DNA of 64,000 nucleotides from JAGVSR01 sp963742405 (GCA_963742405.1 CAVUMB010000006.1:293075-357074); one strand, 5' to 3'; shown: positions 37,323-47,538, counted from the stretch's first letter. Translations and numbers: made by a program. Notes: generated by a model from the sequence alone, not told the origin.

Positions 37323-37903
37323 ATGAAAGGGAGCCTTCTCAATCGCGAAGTTCTGCCCTTCTTCCTGGCGTTGGCCGCATTGGCTGCGGCCGCCTTGCTG
37401 GTCGACGCGCTGTTGCACGTGTTCAATGCTGTCTGGGTCGGCCGCTATCTGGGGATTCCCGGAACGTTCTGCTGATCCTTGGCTCATTCGGATATTCGCT
37501 GCACAAGCGCAAGCTGATCAGCCTCGGCAGACCGGTGACATTGCTCCGCTTGCACGAGCGCATGGCCTGGGCCGGATCACTTCTGGTGCTGGTGCATGCC
37601 GGCATTCACTTCAATGCCATCCTTGGGTGGTTGGCCGTGTGGGCCATGCTGATCAATATCGGCAGCGGTCTGACCGGCAAGTTCCTGCTGCAGCGATCGC
37701 GTCGGCGTCTGGAAGAGACGAGCCGCGACATGCGAAGCCAAGGTCTTTCTCCTCTCGAAGTCGATGAGCGCATGTACTGGGACAGCCTGACGTTCGACGT
37801 CGTCAAGCAATGGCGGAGCGTCCACTTCCCGATCACGCTTGCGTTTGCCGTGCTCGCCACCGCCCACATCATCAGCGTGTTCCTGTTCTGGGGATGGAAG
37901 TGA
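37323..37903 (+). pseudogene. Ferric-reductase-like transmembrane cytochrome, frameshifted
   Basis: The first 49 codons encode a helix and LHVFNAVWVGRYLGIPGTF. One missing base near 37470 ends the frame, and the next frame continues LLILGSFGYSLHKRKLISLG, HERMAWAGSLLVLVHAGIHF and a final helix ending SVFLFWGWK. His residues in the helices suit heme binding. It lies between the reductase and the multiheme cytochrome, and its stop overlaps the cytochrome start (TGATG), which implies one electron-transfer complex. Confidence 0.75.
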
Positions 37904-38638
37904 TGCGCCGTTGGGTCCTGATGGTGATAGCGGCCAACCTCGTGGGCATCATCGCGCTCGCATTCATCTATCCGCAATTCATGGTCAGCCCCGGAGCGCT
38001 TGTTCCGGCCCATGCCGAGTTGACGGGCAACTGCTTTGCCTGTCATGCGCCCCTGCGTGGAGCATCCTCCGAGCGGTGCGTCACGTGTCATGCCGTGAAG
38101 GATATCGGGCTGCGGACGACCAAGGGATTGCCGCTGACACAGCCTGCGGTAAAGAACCCGTTTCACCAGGAACTGATCTCCCAGGATTGCGTCGCCTGCC
38201 ACAGCGATCACCAGGGTCCGAAATTGACGGGCCAGAGCCGCAAGCCCTTCTCACATGCGCTGCTGCGGCCAACATCGAGGGATCGCTGCGAGTCCTGTCA
38301 CGTCGCGCCCAAGACCGGCGTCCATACCGTAGCGACACAGCAATTGCCTGCAATGCCACCAGCAGGGACCGCTGGAAGCCTGCGACATTCGATCATGCCA
38401 AGCTCTTCCTGCTCGACCAAAATCACAATCCGACGTGCGCCACCTGTCATATCAACAACGACTACAAGAAATACACCTGCTACGGCTGCCACGAGCACAC
38501 TCCCGACAATGTGACCGCAGGGAGCACGTCGAGGAAGGCATTCAGGATTTCGAGAACTGCGTGAAATGCCACCGCACCGGATCTGAGGGGAGCGAGGGCG
38601 GACGTGAAGGTGGCGAACGCGGCCGCGATCGGGACTGA
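37903..38638 (+). pseudogene. Octaheme class III-type cytochrome c, frameshifted
   Basis: An N-terminal membrane anchor (VLMVIAANLVGIIALAFIY) is followed by heme sites CFACH, CVTCH, CVACH and CESCH in the first frame, CLQCH in another, CATCH and CYGCH in a third, and CVKCH in the last. The total is eight CxxCH motifs over at least three frame changes. It would be the periplasmic electron acceptor or donor of the reductase-cytochrome b pair. The C-terminal end is Gly/Glu/Arg-rich. Confidence 0.8.
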
Positions 38639-38680
38639 GATTGAGCGGCACTGCCACCCCAATCACAATGAGAAAGCATC

Positions 38681-39383
38681 ATGAGCAGACTGCGCATCCA
38701 CACGGAGAACCACAACGTCGACCGCATCGGATGGCTTCGGGCCGCCGTTCTCGGCGCCAATGACGGCATCGTCTCGACGGCAAGCTTGATTGTGGGTGTG
38801 GCTGCTGCCGCCGCCGAGCCGAGCGACATCCTGTTGACGGGTGTAGCCGGACTTGTCGCCGGGGCGATGTCGATGGCGGCCGGCGAGTATGTCTCCGTCA
38901 GCTCCCAGTCCGATACCGAGCATGCCGATCTCGCGCGCGAGACCAAGGAGCTCGCCGATACGCCGGAGTTCGAGCGCGAGGAGTTGGCTCAGATCTACGT
39001 CAATCGCGGCGTCGATCATGAACTTGCCGTGAAGGTTGCCGATCAGCTCATGGCCAAGGATGCTTTGGGTGCCCACGCTCGCGACGAACTCGGCATTTCT
39101 GAGATCACCACAGCGCGCCCGGTGCAGGCGGCGCTCACTTCGGCGGCCACGTTTGCGGTCGGTGCCGCGATGCCACTTGCGATGGTCGTGGTTTCGCCCA
39201 CGGGTATGCTCATTCCCGCTCGTATCCGTCGCCTCTTTGGGATTCCTCGCCTTGTTGGGCGCGGTCGGGGCTAAAGTCGGCGGTGCTAATATCGTGAAGG
39301 CCACGGCGCGCGTCACCTTCTGGGGCGCGCTCGCGATGATAGCCACCGCAGGTATCGGCAAGCTGTTCGGCGCCGTCGTGTAG
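38681..39383 (+). pseudogene. VIT1/CCC1-family iron/manganese transporter, single frameshift
   Basis: The first frame carries the VIT signature (GWLRAAVLGANDGIVSTASL, GAMSMAAGEYVSVSSQSD), the acidic cytosolic loop and the third helix. A surplus C in CCC near 39215 (MLIPLVS read as MLIPARI) shifts the frame. The last helix resumes as VSVASLGFLALLGAVGAKVG, ending IGKLFGAVV. Joined length is about 233 residues, normal for the family. It would move Fe/Mn across the inner membrane. Confidence 0.82.
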
Positions 39384-39743
39384 TCGAGCCCCGATCATGA
39401 CATCGCGCACACGACGTTCGTTCCAAGACCAGAAGACAGACTATGTATGGCCTGCTTCGCACTAATGGCTGAGGACCGCTGTGGGTCAAAAACGTCGTTT
39501 GGCCGTTGGCTGCAGCTCGTCCGCTCGGCCCCTAGCAGCGGTCATAGATTTCCTTAACTGAGGCTCCGAATTCGCGCGTTAGCAGCGAAATCAGGCCTCG
39601 ACTTCTGCCGCAAAGGACGCATTGGTGGTGTGACGGGCGCCGGTTAGCCGGGTGCCGAATTTTCAGGGCTCGCCTCGCGGAATGCGGGGCTTTGGGTGGT
39701 GGGAGCGCCGAGGTGGCGCGACCCTGAAACCCTGGAGCCCACG
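39384..39743. other. Gene-free stretch at left edge of the mobile cassette
   Basis: No supported coding frame. GC-rich repeats of GGCGCC/CGGG type occur around 39630-39720 just before the DUF3489 gene, but no clear inverted repeat or attachment site could be defined. Confidence 0.35.
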
Positions 39744-40111
39744 ATGACCTCAATTGAAGCCCGCGTCTCGACCCAAACCAAGAAGCACACGCCAACGACG
39801 CCCGCCAAATCCGCGAAAACCAAGCTAGAGCGCAAAGTCTCGGCCGGCAGCCAGCCGCCGACGCAGCCGCTTCACGCGACGAACATGCATGCCGACGCGC
39901 GTCACAAAGCATGATCGCGTCCTGGACGCTCCTGAGCCAGCGCAACGGCGCCACCATCCCGGAGATGATGGAGGCGACCGGCTGGCAGCAGCACAGCGTG
40001 CGCGGCTTCCTGGCGGGGACGGTCAAGAAGAAGCTCGGCTTCACGCTGACCTCGTCGAAGAGCGAAGGCGAGCTGCGTCGCTACCGGATCGACACCAAGC
40101 GCGGTCGCTGA
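39744..40111 (+). pseudogene. DUF3489 protein, frameshifted
   Basis: A Lys/Thr/Pro-rich N-terminal part (ATG 39744, GGAG six bases upstream) leads in one frame to KHDRVL and in the next to LLSQRNGATIPEMMEATGWQ, HSVRGFLAGTVKKKLGF and a stop at 40111. This is the DUF3489 winged-helix-like module regularly found before DUF2924 and recombinase genes in Alphaproteobacteria. One frame change near 39915-39925 is needed. A DNA-binding role is inferred. Confidence 0.75.
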
Positions 40112-40112
40112 C

Positions 40113-40546
40113 ATGAAGCCAGCCTCGATCGACATCGCGGCCGAGTTGGCGCGGCTCGAAGCCCTGACCAACTTCGAGCTGCGGGCAGAGTGGCGGCGGC
40201 TGCATCACATGCAGCCGCCGAAGAGCCTCTCCCGCGATCTCCTCCTGCGCGGCATCACCTACAAGATCCAGGAGAGGGCGCTCGGCGGCCTCTCGAAGTC
40301 GGTTCTGCGCAAGCTGACCGGTGCCGGGCCTGACGCAACTTCGGACGACCACCGCAGGGCGTACGCCGCGCACCGACCGTCAAGCCGGGCACGCGGCTCG
40401 TGCGCGAGTGGAATGGGCAGACGCATACGGTTCTCGTCCACGCGGACGGTGTCGAATGGCGCGGCAAGCGCTACAGGTCGCTCTCGGTCGTCGCACGTGA
40501 GATCACCGGCGCGCACTGGTCCGGACCACGGTTCTTCGGCGCTTGA
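40113..40546 (+). pseudogene. DUF2924 protein, frameshifted
   Basis: It begins one base after the DUF3489 stop. The first frame encodes LRAEWRRLHHMQPPKSLSRD, LLLRGITYKIQERALGGLSK and VLRKLTGA. After a frame change near 40365 the family's second half follows: VKPGTRLVREWNGQTHTVLV, GVEWRGKRYRSLSVVAREIT and HWSGPRFFGA with stop at 40546. DUF2924 proteins accompany serine recombinases; the function is unknown. Confidence 0.8.
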
Positions 40547-40608
40547 GACGCTGCGCGCCGATCAAGCGATGCCCGACGGATGCGACCTCGAGCGGCAGCG
40601 TCTTGATC

Positions 40609-42337
40609 ATGCCGAAGCGCCTCATTCGGATGATCCAAGCGGCTCAACTGCGCCATCTACACGCGCAAGTCGTCCGACGAAGGGCTCGAGAAGGAGTTCA
40701 ACTCGCTCGACGCGCAGCGCGAGGCCTGCGCGGCCTACATCCTCAGCCAGAAGCATGCCGGCTGGGTCGCCGCTTCCCGATCTCTACGACGACGGCGGCC
40801 TCTCGGGCGGCACGATGGAGCGTCCGGCGCTTCAACGGCTGCTCGCCGACATCAAGGCCGGCAAGGTGCAGATCGTGGTCGTCTACAAGGTCGACCGGCT
40901 GACGCGCTCGCTCGCCGACTTCGCCAAGATCGTCGACGTGCTCGACGCTCACGGCGCCTCGTTCGTCTCGGTGACGCAGCAGTTCAACACGACGACCTCG
41001 ATGGGCCGTCTCACGCTCAACATGCTGCTCTCGTTTGCCCAGTTCGAGCGCGAGATCGCCGGCGAACGCATCCGCGACAAGATCGCCGCGTCGAAGGCCA
41101 AGGGCATGTGGATGGGCGGCAACGTGCCGCTCGGCTACGACGTCAAGGAGCGCAAGCTGATCGTCAATGAAGCCGAGGCCGAGACGGTGCGCATGATCTT
41201 CCGGCGCTATGCGGAACTCGGATCGGTCCGGCTGCTCGCGGAGGAACTTGACCGGGCTGGGTATCGTCAGCAAGCGCCGGGAAGGCGCCGGCGGCGTCCT
41301 GGCGGGTGGCAACCGCTTTTCCCGCGGCGCGCTCTACACCTTGCTGCAGAATCCAATCTACCGGGGCGAGATTGGCCACCAGGGCAAGGTCTACCCCGGT
41401 CAGCACGAGGCCATCGTCGAGGCCGAGCTCTGGCAACTCGTCCAAGACAAGCTGGCCGGCAATCGACAGGCCCGAGCGCTTGGCGCGACTGCGGAGGAGC
41501 CGAGCCTGCTTGCCGGGCTGATCGTGGATGGCGACGGACACCGCATGACGCCGACGCATGCGGTCAAGAAGGGCCGACGCTACCGGTACTATGTGTCGAC
41601 GGCCCTCATAACCGGTACGCGAACTCACCATGCCAAGGGCTGGCGCGTGCCGGCTGGCGACATCGAAGCGCTGGTCCTCGATCGCCTGCGTGCATTTTTT
41701 GCGTCGGAGCAAGACGTCGGAGAGACGCTGTCAATTTTCGACCTCGATGCACCTACGCTTCGCTCCTCACTCAAGAAGGCAGATGAACTGACGCACGGCT
41801 GGGCCGCCTTGCCGTCGATCAAGATCCGCGAACTCGTCCGGTCGATTGTCGAGCGCGTTTGTGTCCGTGTTGATGAAATCGCCGTTAGTCTCAACCGAAA
41901 AGAGATCGCGAAGAGTCCTCGTCGGTGAAGCATCTCGAGAGCTGTCGGGAGTACAACTCGGATACCACTGAACTGCGATGCCGAAGCCAGACTGCGCCGC
42001 GCGGGCAAGGGCATTCGACTGATTGTTGGAGGCGGTCGTGCTGCCAAGCCTGACCGTCAGATGATCGATCTGCTCCGGAATGCGTACGCGACCCGCGATG
42101 CACTGATGATCGGGACGCGACGCGACCATCGACGCACTCGCGCAGCGGCTCGGCGTCAAACGGGACTATCTGTCGGCGCACATGCGCCTTACGTATCTCG
42201 CGCCCGGTATCGTCAAAGACCTCGTTGACGGACGTCAGCCTGAGGCGCTCACACCGGCACGCCTCGTCTTACTCTCCAAAGACCTGCCGCATGACTGGCA
42301 GGGTCAGCGGGTAGCCCTCGGAATTGAGACGCGATAG
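40609..42337 (+). pseudogene. Large serine recombinase, multiply frameshifted
   Basis: Segments in successive frames: CAIYTRKSSDEGLEKEFNSL (resolvase N-terminus with catalytic Ser), YDDGGLSGGTMERPALQRLL, VVVYKVDRLTRSLADF, FAQFEREIAGERIRDKI, the recombinase domain (SRGALYTLLQNPIYRGEIGH), a coiled/zinc-ribbon-like region, and after the stop at 41928 a continuation KGIRLIVGGGRAAK and TIDALAQRLGVKRDYLSAHM ending near 42337. At least four frame changes are required. The intact enzyme would be about 570 residues and would mobilise the cassette. Confidence 0.82.
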
Positions 42338-42577
42338 CGTCTTCCACGTCCCGAAAACGATGCGAGTCTGACCGGCCGAAAAAGGGCGACAGAGATAAAA
42401 CGCGCAAAGAGCCGACGAACGTCGTGCAGAGACGGGGGGTGCGTACGGGATCGGAAAACTGACGTCGACAAGGCCCGGAAAAGACGCTCAGATTTCCGCG
42501 TACGGAAATGTCATAATATGAAGCGATATCAGTGAGTTAGACGGTGGCTGTGCTGGCAGTCTGGCGCGAACGGGTCT

Positions 42578-42756
42578 CAATAACAGGGAAATTTCGCCGT
42601 TTTTCGGGCTTGAATCCGGATCATTCTCACCTATTTCATTAGCTTTATCAATGTCTTGCTGGACTTTTCGCAGCGGAAATAACAGGGAAATTTGAGCAGT
42701 GATCAGGGTACGTCGCGGGCAGAACAGGGACCATGATGCCGATATCAGGGAAACGC
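42578..42756 (+). repeat. Cluster of ACAGGGAAA-type direct repeats in a 770-bp gene-free stretch
   Basis: AATAACAGGGAAATTT occurs at about 42579 and 42679. Shorter relatives are GAACAGGGA at 42722 and TATCAGGGAAA at 42743, all in the same direction and spaced by 20-100 bp. The surrounding 42338-43105 region has no supported gene. Repeats of this kind follow recombinase genes in related elements and could be recombinase binding or resolution sites. Confidence 0.5.
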
Positions 42757-43105
42757 GCGGACCAAGTTTACTAAATTCCCCTTTAACCGGTACTCCCAGG
42801 GTCACGACCTTGATCTTTGGTGCCCCTAACCCAATATTCAGTGTAGCCAGCGCTTCGCCTGTGTAATCCCGGCGGTGGGGTCTGTAATGGACCTGCTCAA
42901 GCGCTGAAGGCCGTCTCGCGAAACGAACCGTGAGCTCGAGGAACCCCTTAAGCCTAAGGCAGGGTGAAGAGCGATACCGGATCTCTCGCCCGGGAACAGC
43001 GACGGACCGATGGCGACAACCTCAACGTTTGAGGTGTCGCTGTATCGCGTCCGGTTTCAGCCGCACAGGTCATAGCGACATCTCTCATCCCTGGAGAGAG
43101 CGACT

Positions 43106-44506
43106 ATGACACTCAAGATTGAACATGTTCCACCGAGCGAGCTAAAGCCCTACGCCCGGAATGCACGCACCCACAGCCCGAAGCAGATCGCGCAGATCGC
43201 GGCCAGCATCGGCACGTTCGGCTTCAACAATCCTGTCCTGATCGACAAGAACAACGTCATTATCGCCGGCCACGGTCGTGTCGAGGCTGCCAAGCTTCTT
43301 GGCCTCGACACGGTGCCGGTCATCCGGCTCGAGCATCTCAGCGAGGCCGAAAAACGTGCCTACATCCTTGCCGACAATCGACTGGCCGAGAAAGCGGGCT
43401 GGGATGCGGAGATCCTGGCCATCGAGCTGCAGAACCTGATCGAGCTCGATCTCGACTTCGATGTCTCTGTGACCGGCTTCGATATGCCGGAGATCGATGT
43501 GCTGATCGGCGGCCTCGATGCCACGTCACAGACGCCCGATCCGGCGGACGCGGTGCCTGAGGTCACGGGTCCGGCGATCACGCGGCCCGGCGACATCTGG
43601 CAGATCGGTCCACACCGCCTGATCTGCGCGGACGCCACCAGCCCTGAGATCGTATCGCGCTTCTTCTCGATGGCGAACGGGCGCAGATGGTTTTCACCGA
43701 CCCGCCCTACAATGTGAAGATCGATGGACATGTCAGCGGCCTCGGAGAGGTCCGCCATCGCGAGTTCGCGATGGCGACTGGCGAGATGAGCGAAGCCGAG
43801 TTCACCGGCTTCTTGATGACGGTCTTCGCCAACCTGGCTGCTGTAGCGGTCGACGGCGCCATCCACTTCATCGCCATGGATTGGCGCCACATGGCCGAGG
43901 TGCTTCCGGCAGCACGGGGGATCTATAGCGAGTTCAAGAACCTGTGCGTCTGGTCGAAGACCAACGGCGGGATGGGATCTCTCTATCGATCCCAACACGA
44001 ACTCTTCTTCGTCTTCAAGTCGGGGACGGCGCCGCACATCAACAATGTCGAGCTCGGCAAGCATGGACGCTATCGGACCAACGTCTGGTCCTATCGCGGG
44101 CGCCAACAGCTTCAGTGCGACGCGCGACGACGACCTCGCCATGCACCCGACCGTCAAGCCGGTTGCCCTGGTCATGGACGCGATCCTCGACTGCTCACGT
44201 CGCAAGGATCGTGATCTCGACGCCTTTGCCGGATCGGGCACGACGCTGGTCGCCGCGCACAAGACCGGGCGGCGCGGCTACGGCATCGAGCTCGATCCGC
44301 ACTACTGCGACGTGATCGTCCGGCGCATGGCCAAGATTGCCAAGCTCGAAGCCGTGCTCATGGAGACCGGCCAGACCTTCGCGGCCGTCGCCCATCAGCG
44401 CACCAAGGCCACGGAGACTCAAGCCGACAGCATCGGAGGCTGCCGAATGAGCACGATCTCGGACGATGAGGAGCCGATTGAAGCAGGTGCTCGGGCCCCC
44501 TCCTAA
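43106..44506 (+). pseudogene. ParB-domain adenine DNA methyltransferase, frameshifted
   Basis: The N-terminal ParB/Srx domain (PPSELKPYARNARTHSPKQI, IIAGHGRVEAAKLLGL) is in the first frame from ATG 43106 with GGAGAG upstream. After a frame change near 43680 comes the DPPY catalytic motif (MVFTDPPYNVKIDG), then after another near 44100 HPTVKPVALVMDAILD and the AdoMet motif DAFAGSGTTL. Motif order (DPPY before FxGxG) is the beta class of N6-adenine methylases. It belongs to the phage-like ParB-methylase group, not to a visible restriction system. Confidence 0.82.
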
Positions 44507-44887
44507 CAAGGCCGCCCACGCGAAAGGTGAAGACGGCCAAGAGAAAACGGACAGATCGATCTGCTGGCTGTTCTGGAAGCCCCGATCAAGCTGAGGTCGG
44601 ACGAGGGCTCTCGTCGTGTTCCCGCATTCGAGGCGGTCCTCTTGCAACATGCGAGAAAGTCGCTGGTTGAGAAGTCGATCGCCTCGATCAAGTTCGTCAT
44701 CGAGCAGGCCGAGAAGTATCAGGTGATCAAGATGCCGCCGCCGCCTGCGACTGGCGGCGTCTTCACGATTCCGAAGGGTTTGCCGGAGGACGTCGAACGC
44801 GAGATTTTCAAACTCCGTCCTGAGGGGGACACGATGTCTCGCATCATCGGAATTTTGAAGAGGTACTACAATGCACCAAAGAAATGA
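44466..44887 (+). pseudogene. Small mobile-element protein, frameshifted
   Basis: A start at 44466 overlaps the methylase end and encodes LGPPPNKAAHAKGEDGQEKT. After a frame change near 44556 the product continues IDLLAVLEAPIKLRSDEGSR, SLVEKSIASIKFVIEQAEKY and ends GILKRYYNAPKK. It regularly lies between the methylase and DUF5681 genes in such cassettes as far as I recall; its function is unknown. Confidence 0.5.
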
Positions 44888-45298
44888 TTCAGATGAGAGT
44901 GAGGTCCAGCCTGTCGGCTACGGCAATCCGCCAATCGAGAGCCGCTTCCAGAAGGGGCAGTCGGGCAATCCGAAGGGTCGACCGCCCGAAGTCGCTCAAC
45001 AAGCGCGCCATCGTGCAGCGGGTTCTGACTGAAAGGCAGCGGCTGAACAATCAGGCCGAAAGGTGAGCGTGTTCTTTACACGAGGCTGGAGCTGATCGTT
45101 ATGCTCGTCAAACAGTTGGCAGCCAGTGGCCACCAGCAGGCCACGAAGCTTTATACCGCTGTTCTGGAAAAATACGGAAGGCAGGAGTCAAACCAACAAA
45201 AGGTGGGATACCTCATCGTGCCCGAGGTGCTGACGAAGGAAGAGTGGACTGAGAAGTTTTCGCCGAAGGATAAGCCGCCCGATTACGACGACGATTAA
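44871..45298 (+). pseudogene. DUF5681 protein, frameshifted
   Basis: ATG 44871 overlaps the previous gene. The first frame gives VGYGNPPIESRFQKGQSGNP and KGRPP, the DUF5681 signature. Two frame changes follow: LNKRAIVQRVLTERQRLNNQ, then TRLELIVMLVKQLAASGHQQ, with the end at 45298 (KPPDYDDD). DUF5681 proteins accompany phage-like methylase/terminase genes; this is the last gene of the cassette. Confidence 0.7.
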
Positions 45299-45395
45299 AG
45301 GCCGGGCGTCGGTCGAAGCCACGCCCAGTGAGCACGGCGAGGTGCGCTTCGCGGCGCATTTTGGTCAGTCTCTCAGCTGTGGAGACAGTCCAATA

Positions 45396-45415
45396 GTGAC
45401 GCTCATGAGCGTCAC
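45396..45415. other. Perfect 20-bp palindrome
   Basis: GTGACGCTCATGAGCGTCAC reads the same on both strands with no spacer. It lies between the end of the mobile cassette and the convergent endonuclease gene. It could be a dimeric-protein binding site or an element boundary; it is too compact for a normal terminator. Confidence 0.6.
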
Positions 45416-45448
45416 GAGTGCGACGGCTCTGTGCCTGGCTGTATTGGC

Positions 45449-46426
45449 TTAGGGGAAATCGAACTCGGCCACGATGGGCGCGTGGGGCGAGCCAGCCTCC
45501 TGCCGCACCCGCCCGAAACTCACGAGCTCATCGGCCAGGGTTTCGTTGTGCGCCTCCAGCCTATGAAAATGGGCGAGGGCAGGTCGATTGGCGAGGATGT
45601 GGTCCAGCATCTGGGCGCGGCCGTGATGCAGGACGCTGTAGCGCCGATCCGCGGGGAGTGATCGGTCGAGAACGACGAGGGTTCGCTGGGCGAGCAGTCC
45701 ATTCCCTGTATCGTCTTCAGCCCCAATAAGAATTTTGAGCGGTGTCTCATGATCCTCGGCGTTGAAATCGCCGGCAACGATAATGAGGCGTTGCATATCG
45801 GTGTCCATGAGTTTGTCGATCACGAGGCGCGCTTCTAGTGCCTGCGCCGTCCGCTTCCATGCGGCTATGGCGTAACCTTCCGCCCAGCCCGCGACCGATT
45901 TCCAAACGAAAGCGCTTTCTTTTTGTCCCGGAATTGGGGCGGCGAGCGGCGCCCGAAAATGCACGTTGATGATGGTGAGCAGGCGTCCCGGGGCGATCTC
46001 TATATCGGCGACCAGGATCGGCCGCTCAAATGCGATCTCCAGCGGCTCACTTGAAGGTGGCTCGGAGGTAAGCGGGCAATAGGTGAGTGGCGGCACGAGG
46101 GTGTGACGGATCGAGTGAAAATCCTGGATCGGCCACCGAGAGAGCGTGACCAGATTGTGAACGTCGGCTGGACTGGCGCCGCTGTGCGCCGTCGTCACCG
46201 CACGTGCGAACGTATGATAGCGCGTACCTTCAAGCAGATTGTCGAGTGCCCGAAGTGTGCGGGGACCAACGCCCGGGCTATGCTGGCCATTAATTTCCTG
46301 CAGGCACAAGATGTCTGCCCGCAAGCGCTCGAGCTGCGGCCTCAGGATTGGAATGCGGTCATCGAGAGCAACCGCTGCGTTGGACGTCATATCCAGGCTG
46401 TCGACATTGAACGTAGCTATGCGCAT
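45449..46426 (-). CDS. Endonuclease/exonuclease/phosphatase family protein
   Basis: A 325-residue intact enzyme of the DNase-I-like fold: MRIATFNVDSLD at the start, LCLQEINGQ (metal-binding Glu), VAGDFNAEDHETP (Asp/Asn pair), RAQMLDHILA and a terminal SPHAPIVAEF (catalytic His). There is no signal peptide, so it is probably cytosolic. Substrate (DNA or phosphoesters) cannot be told from sequence. Confidence 0.88.
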   Translation of the reverse strand: MRIATFNVDSLDMTSNAAVALDDRIPILRPQLERLRADILCLQEINGQHSPGVGPRTLRALDNLLEGTRYHTFARAVTTAHSGASPADVHNLVTLSRWPIQDFHSIRHTLVPPLTYCPLTSEPPSSEPLEIAFERPILVADIEIAPGRLLTIINVHFRAPLAAPIPGQKESAFVWKSVAGWAEGYAIAAWKRTAQALEARLVIDKLMDTDMQRLIIVAGDFNAEDHETPLKILIGAEDDTGNGLLAQRTLVVLDRSLPADRRYSVLHHGRAQMLDHILANRPALAHFHRLEAHNETLADELVSFGRVRQEAGSPHAPIVAEFDFP

Positions 46427-46475
46427 CGCCTGTCATGCCCCCAACGGCTCGCCACGCATGTCCTACAGCTGCGAT

Positions 46476-46931
46476 CTAAGGAGCGAGCCGGTACGAGGCG
46501 TGGCAGCTTATACAGTTGCCCATGATGTCCCGCAGGTCACTGAGGAGTTCTGTGCGGGATGTTCCCCGGGTCGCTTTCTCCGCGAGCTTGTCAAACTTAT
46601 CGTGCGTGTCGAAGCTCATCATGGCAAATCCGACCGGTGCTTTCAGCCCCGTCATGGGAGGAACACTGTGCAGCATTTTTGCGCCGGACTGTGCGGCGAT
46701 AGCCGGGACTCGGGCGATATCATTCTCGGCCAAAGCTGCGACGATGCCCTGGATCGTTTCAAGGTAAGTCCGCATGCCGATTAGCAACGTCTCCGCCTCG
46801 GGAGGACTGAGTGCAACCGCTTCCCGAGGATCGCCCTGAGTCTGCGGCGAGCGCTGGGCAGATATCGGCACGGCAGTCACCGTCAACGAAAGCGCGACGA
46901 TTGCTGCGCTCCAGGAGTAACGTACGCTCAT
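46476..46931 (-). CDS. Class II cytochrome c (c'/c-554-like)
   Basis: A 151-residue exported protein with a signal peptide ending AVPISAQ, an all-alpha body (LLIGMRTYLETIQGIVAALA) and a single heme site near the C-terminus (GNCISCHASYRLAP). That is the placement seen in four-helix-bundle class II cytochromes. The ATG at 46931 has AAAGG eight bases upstream. It diverges from another cytochrome c gene across a 110-bp shared promoter region. Confidence 0.85.
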   Translation of the reverse strand: MSVRYSWSAAIVALSLTVTAVPISAQRSPQTQGDPREAVALSPPEAETLLIGMRTYLETIQGIVAALAENDIARVPAIAAQSGAKMLHSVPPMTGLKAPVGFAMMSFDTHDKFDKLAEKATRGTSRTELLSDLRDIMGNCISCHASYRLAP

Positions 46932-47041
46932 AGGCATGGCCTTTCTGGTGGCACTTCGGCTTGCAGAAGGACATGGCCAGAGATCAGCAGCTTTGATCAG
47001 GATCAGCAATCGATCCGCAATCGATGGTGGATGGTGGAGAG

Positions 47042-47353
47042 ATGAAGGCATCAGTACGTGCAATGACCTTGGGGGCATTACTCATCGCTCACGCGGGCCC
47101 AGTTCACTCTGACCAGACTGACGGGCAGGCCCTACTCAAAAAAAGATGCGGTCGCTGCCATGCCATTAGCGCTCAAACAAAAAGCCCTATTGGGCCGGCG
47201 CCTAACCTGTGGGACAAGCTCCGCTCGTATCCCTCAGAACGGCTTGAATTCGAACTGGCCGAAGGTATCGGATCGCGACACATGGCAATGCCTCAGATCC
47301 AATTTACATCCGAAGAGATCGCGGCCGTTCAGAGCTACTTGGATGGCGACTAA
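47042..47353 (+). CDS. Class I cytochrome c
   Basis: A 103-residue periplasmic cytochrome with a signal peptide (MTLGALLIAHAGPVHS), heme site KKRCGRCHAIS and distal Met in HMAMPQIQFTSEE, with the C-terminal helix AAVQSYLDGD. The start at 47042 follows GGTGGAGAG closely. Its divergent partner is the class II cytochrome. Confidence 0.85.
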   Translation: MKASVRAMTLGALLIAHAGPVHSDQTDGQALLKKRCGRCHAISAQTKSPIGPAPNLWDKLRSYPSERLEFELAEGIGSRHMAMPQIQFTSEEIAAVQSYLDGD

Positions 47354-47538
47354 AGGGACCCGTTCAATACGGATGTCGAACGGATGCTAGAGCTTCGGAT
47401 GCCGTTGGACCGATCGAAAAGACGTTTTATCCGGAATGGTCGATCGCACGTCACAAAGAGCCCTACACTAGTGCCGCGGTAGGTGAAGCGCGAAGCCTTC
47501 CGGAACTCCGTTTGGGCGCTCTCTATCGCCCGGCCTCA

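Noticed and set aside
39532..40044. Minus-strand 170-codon frame at the mobile cassette
   Set aside because: It overlaps the DUF3489 gene on the other strand, and most of it is the antisense of that low-complexity region.
42488..42805. Minus-strand 105-codon frame in the repeat region
   Set aside because: Its sequence follows the repeat units and shows no domain or start signal; the repeats explain the open frame.
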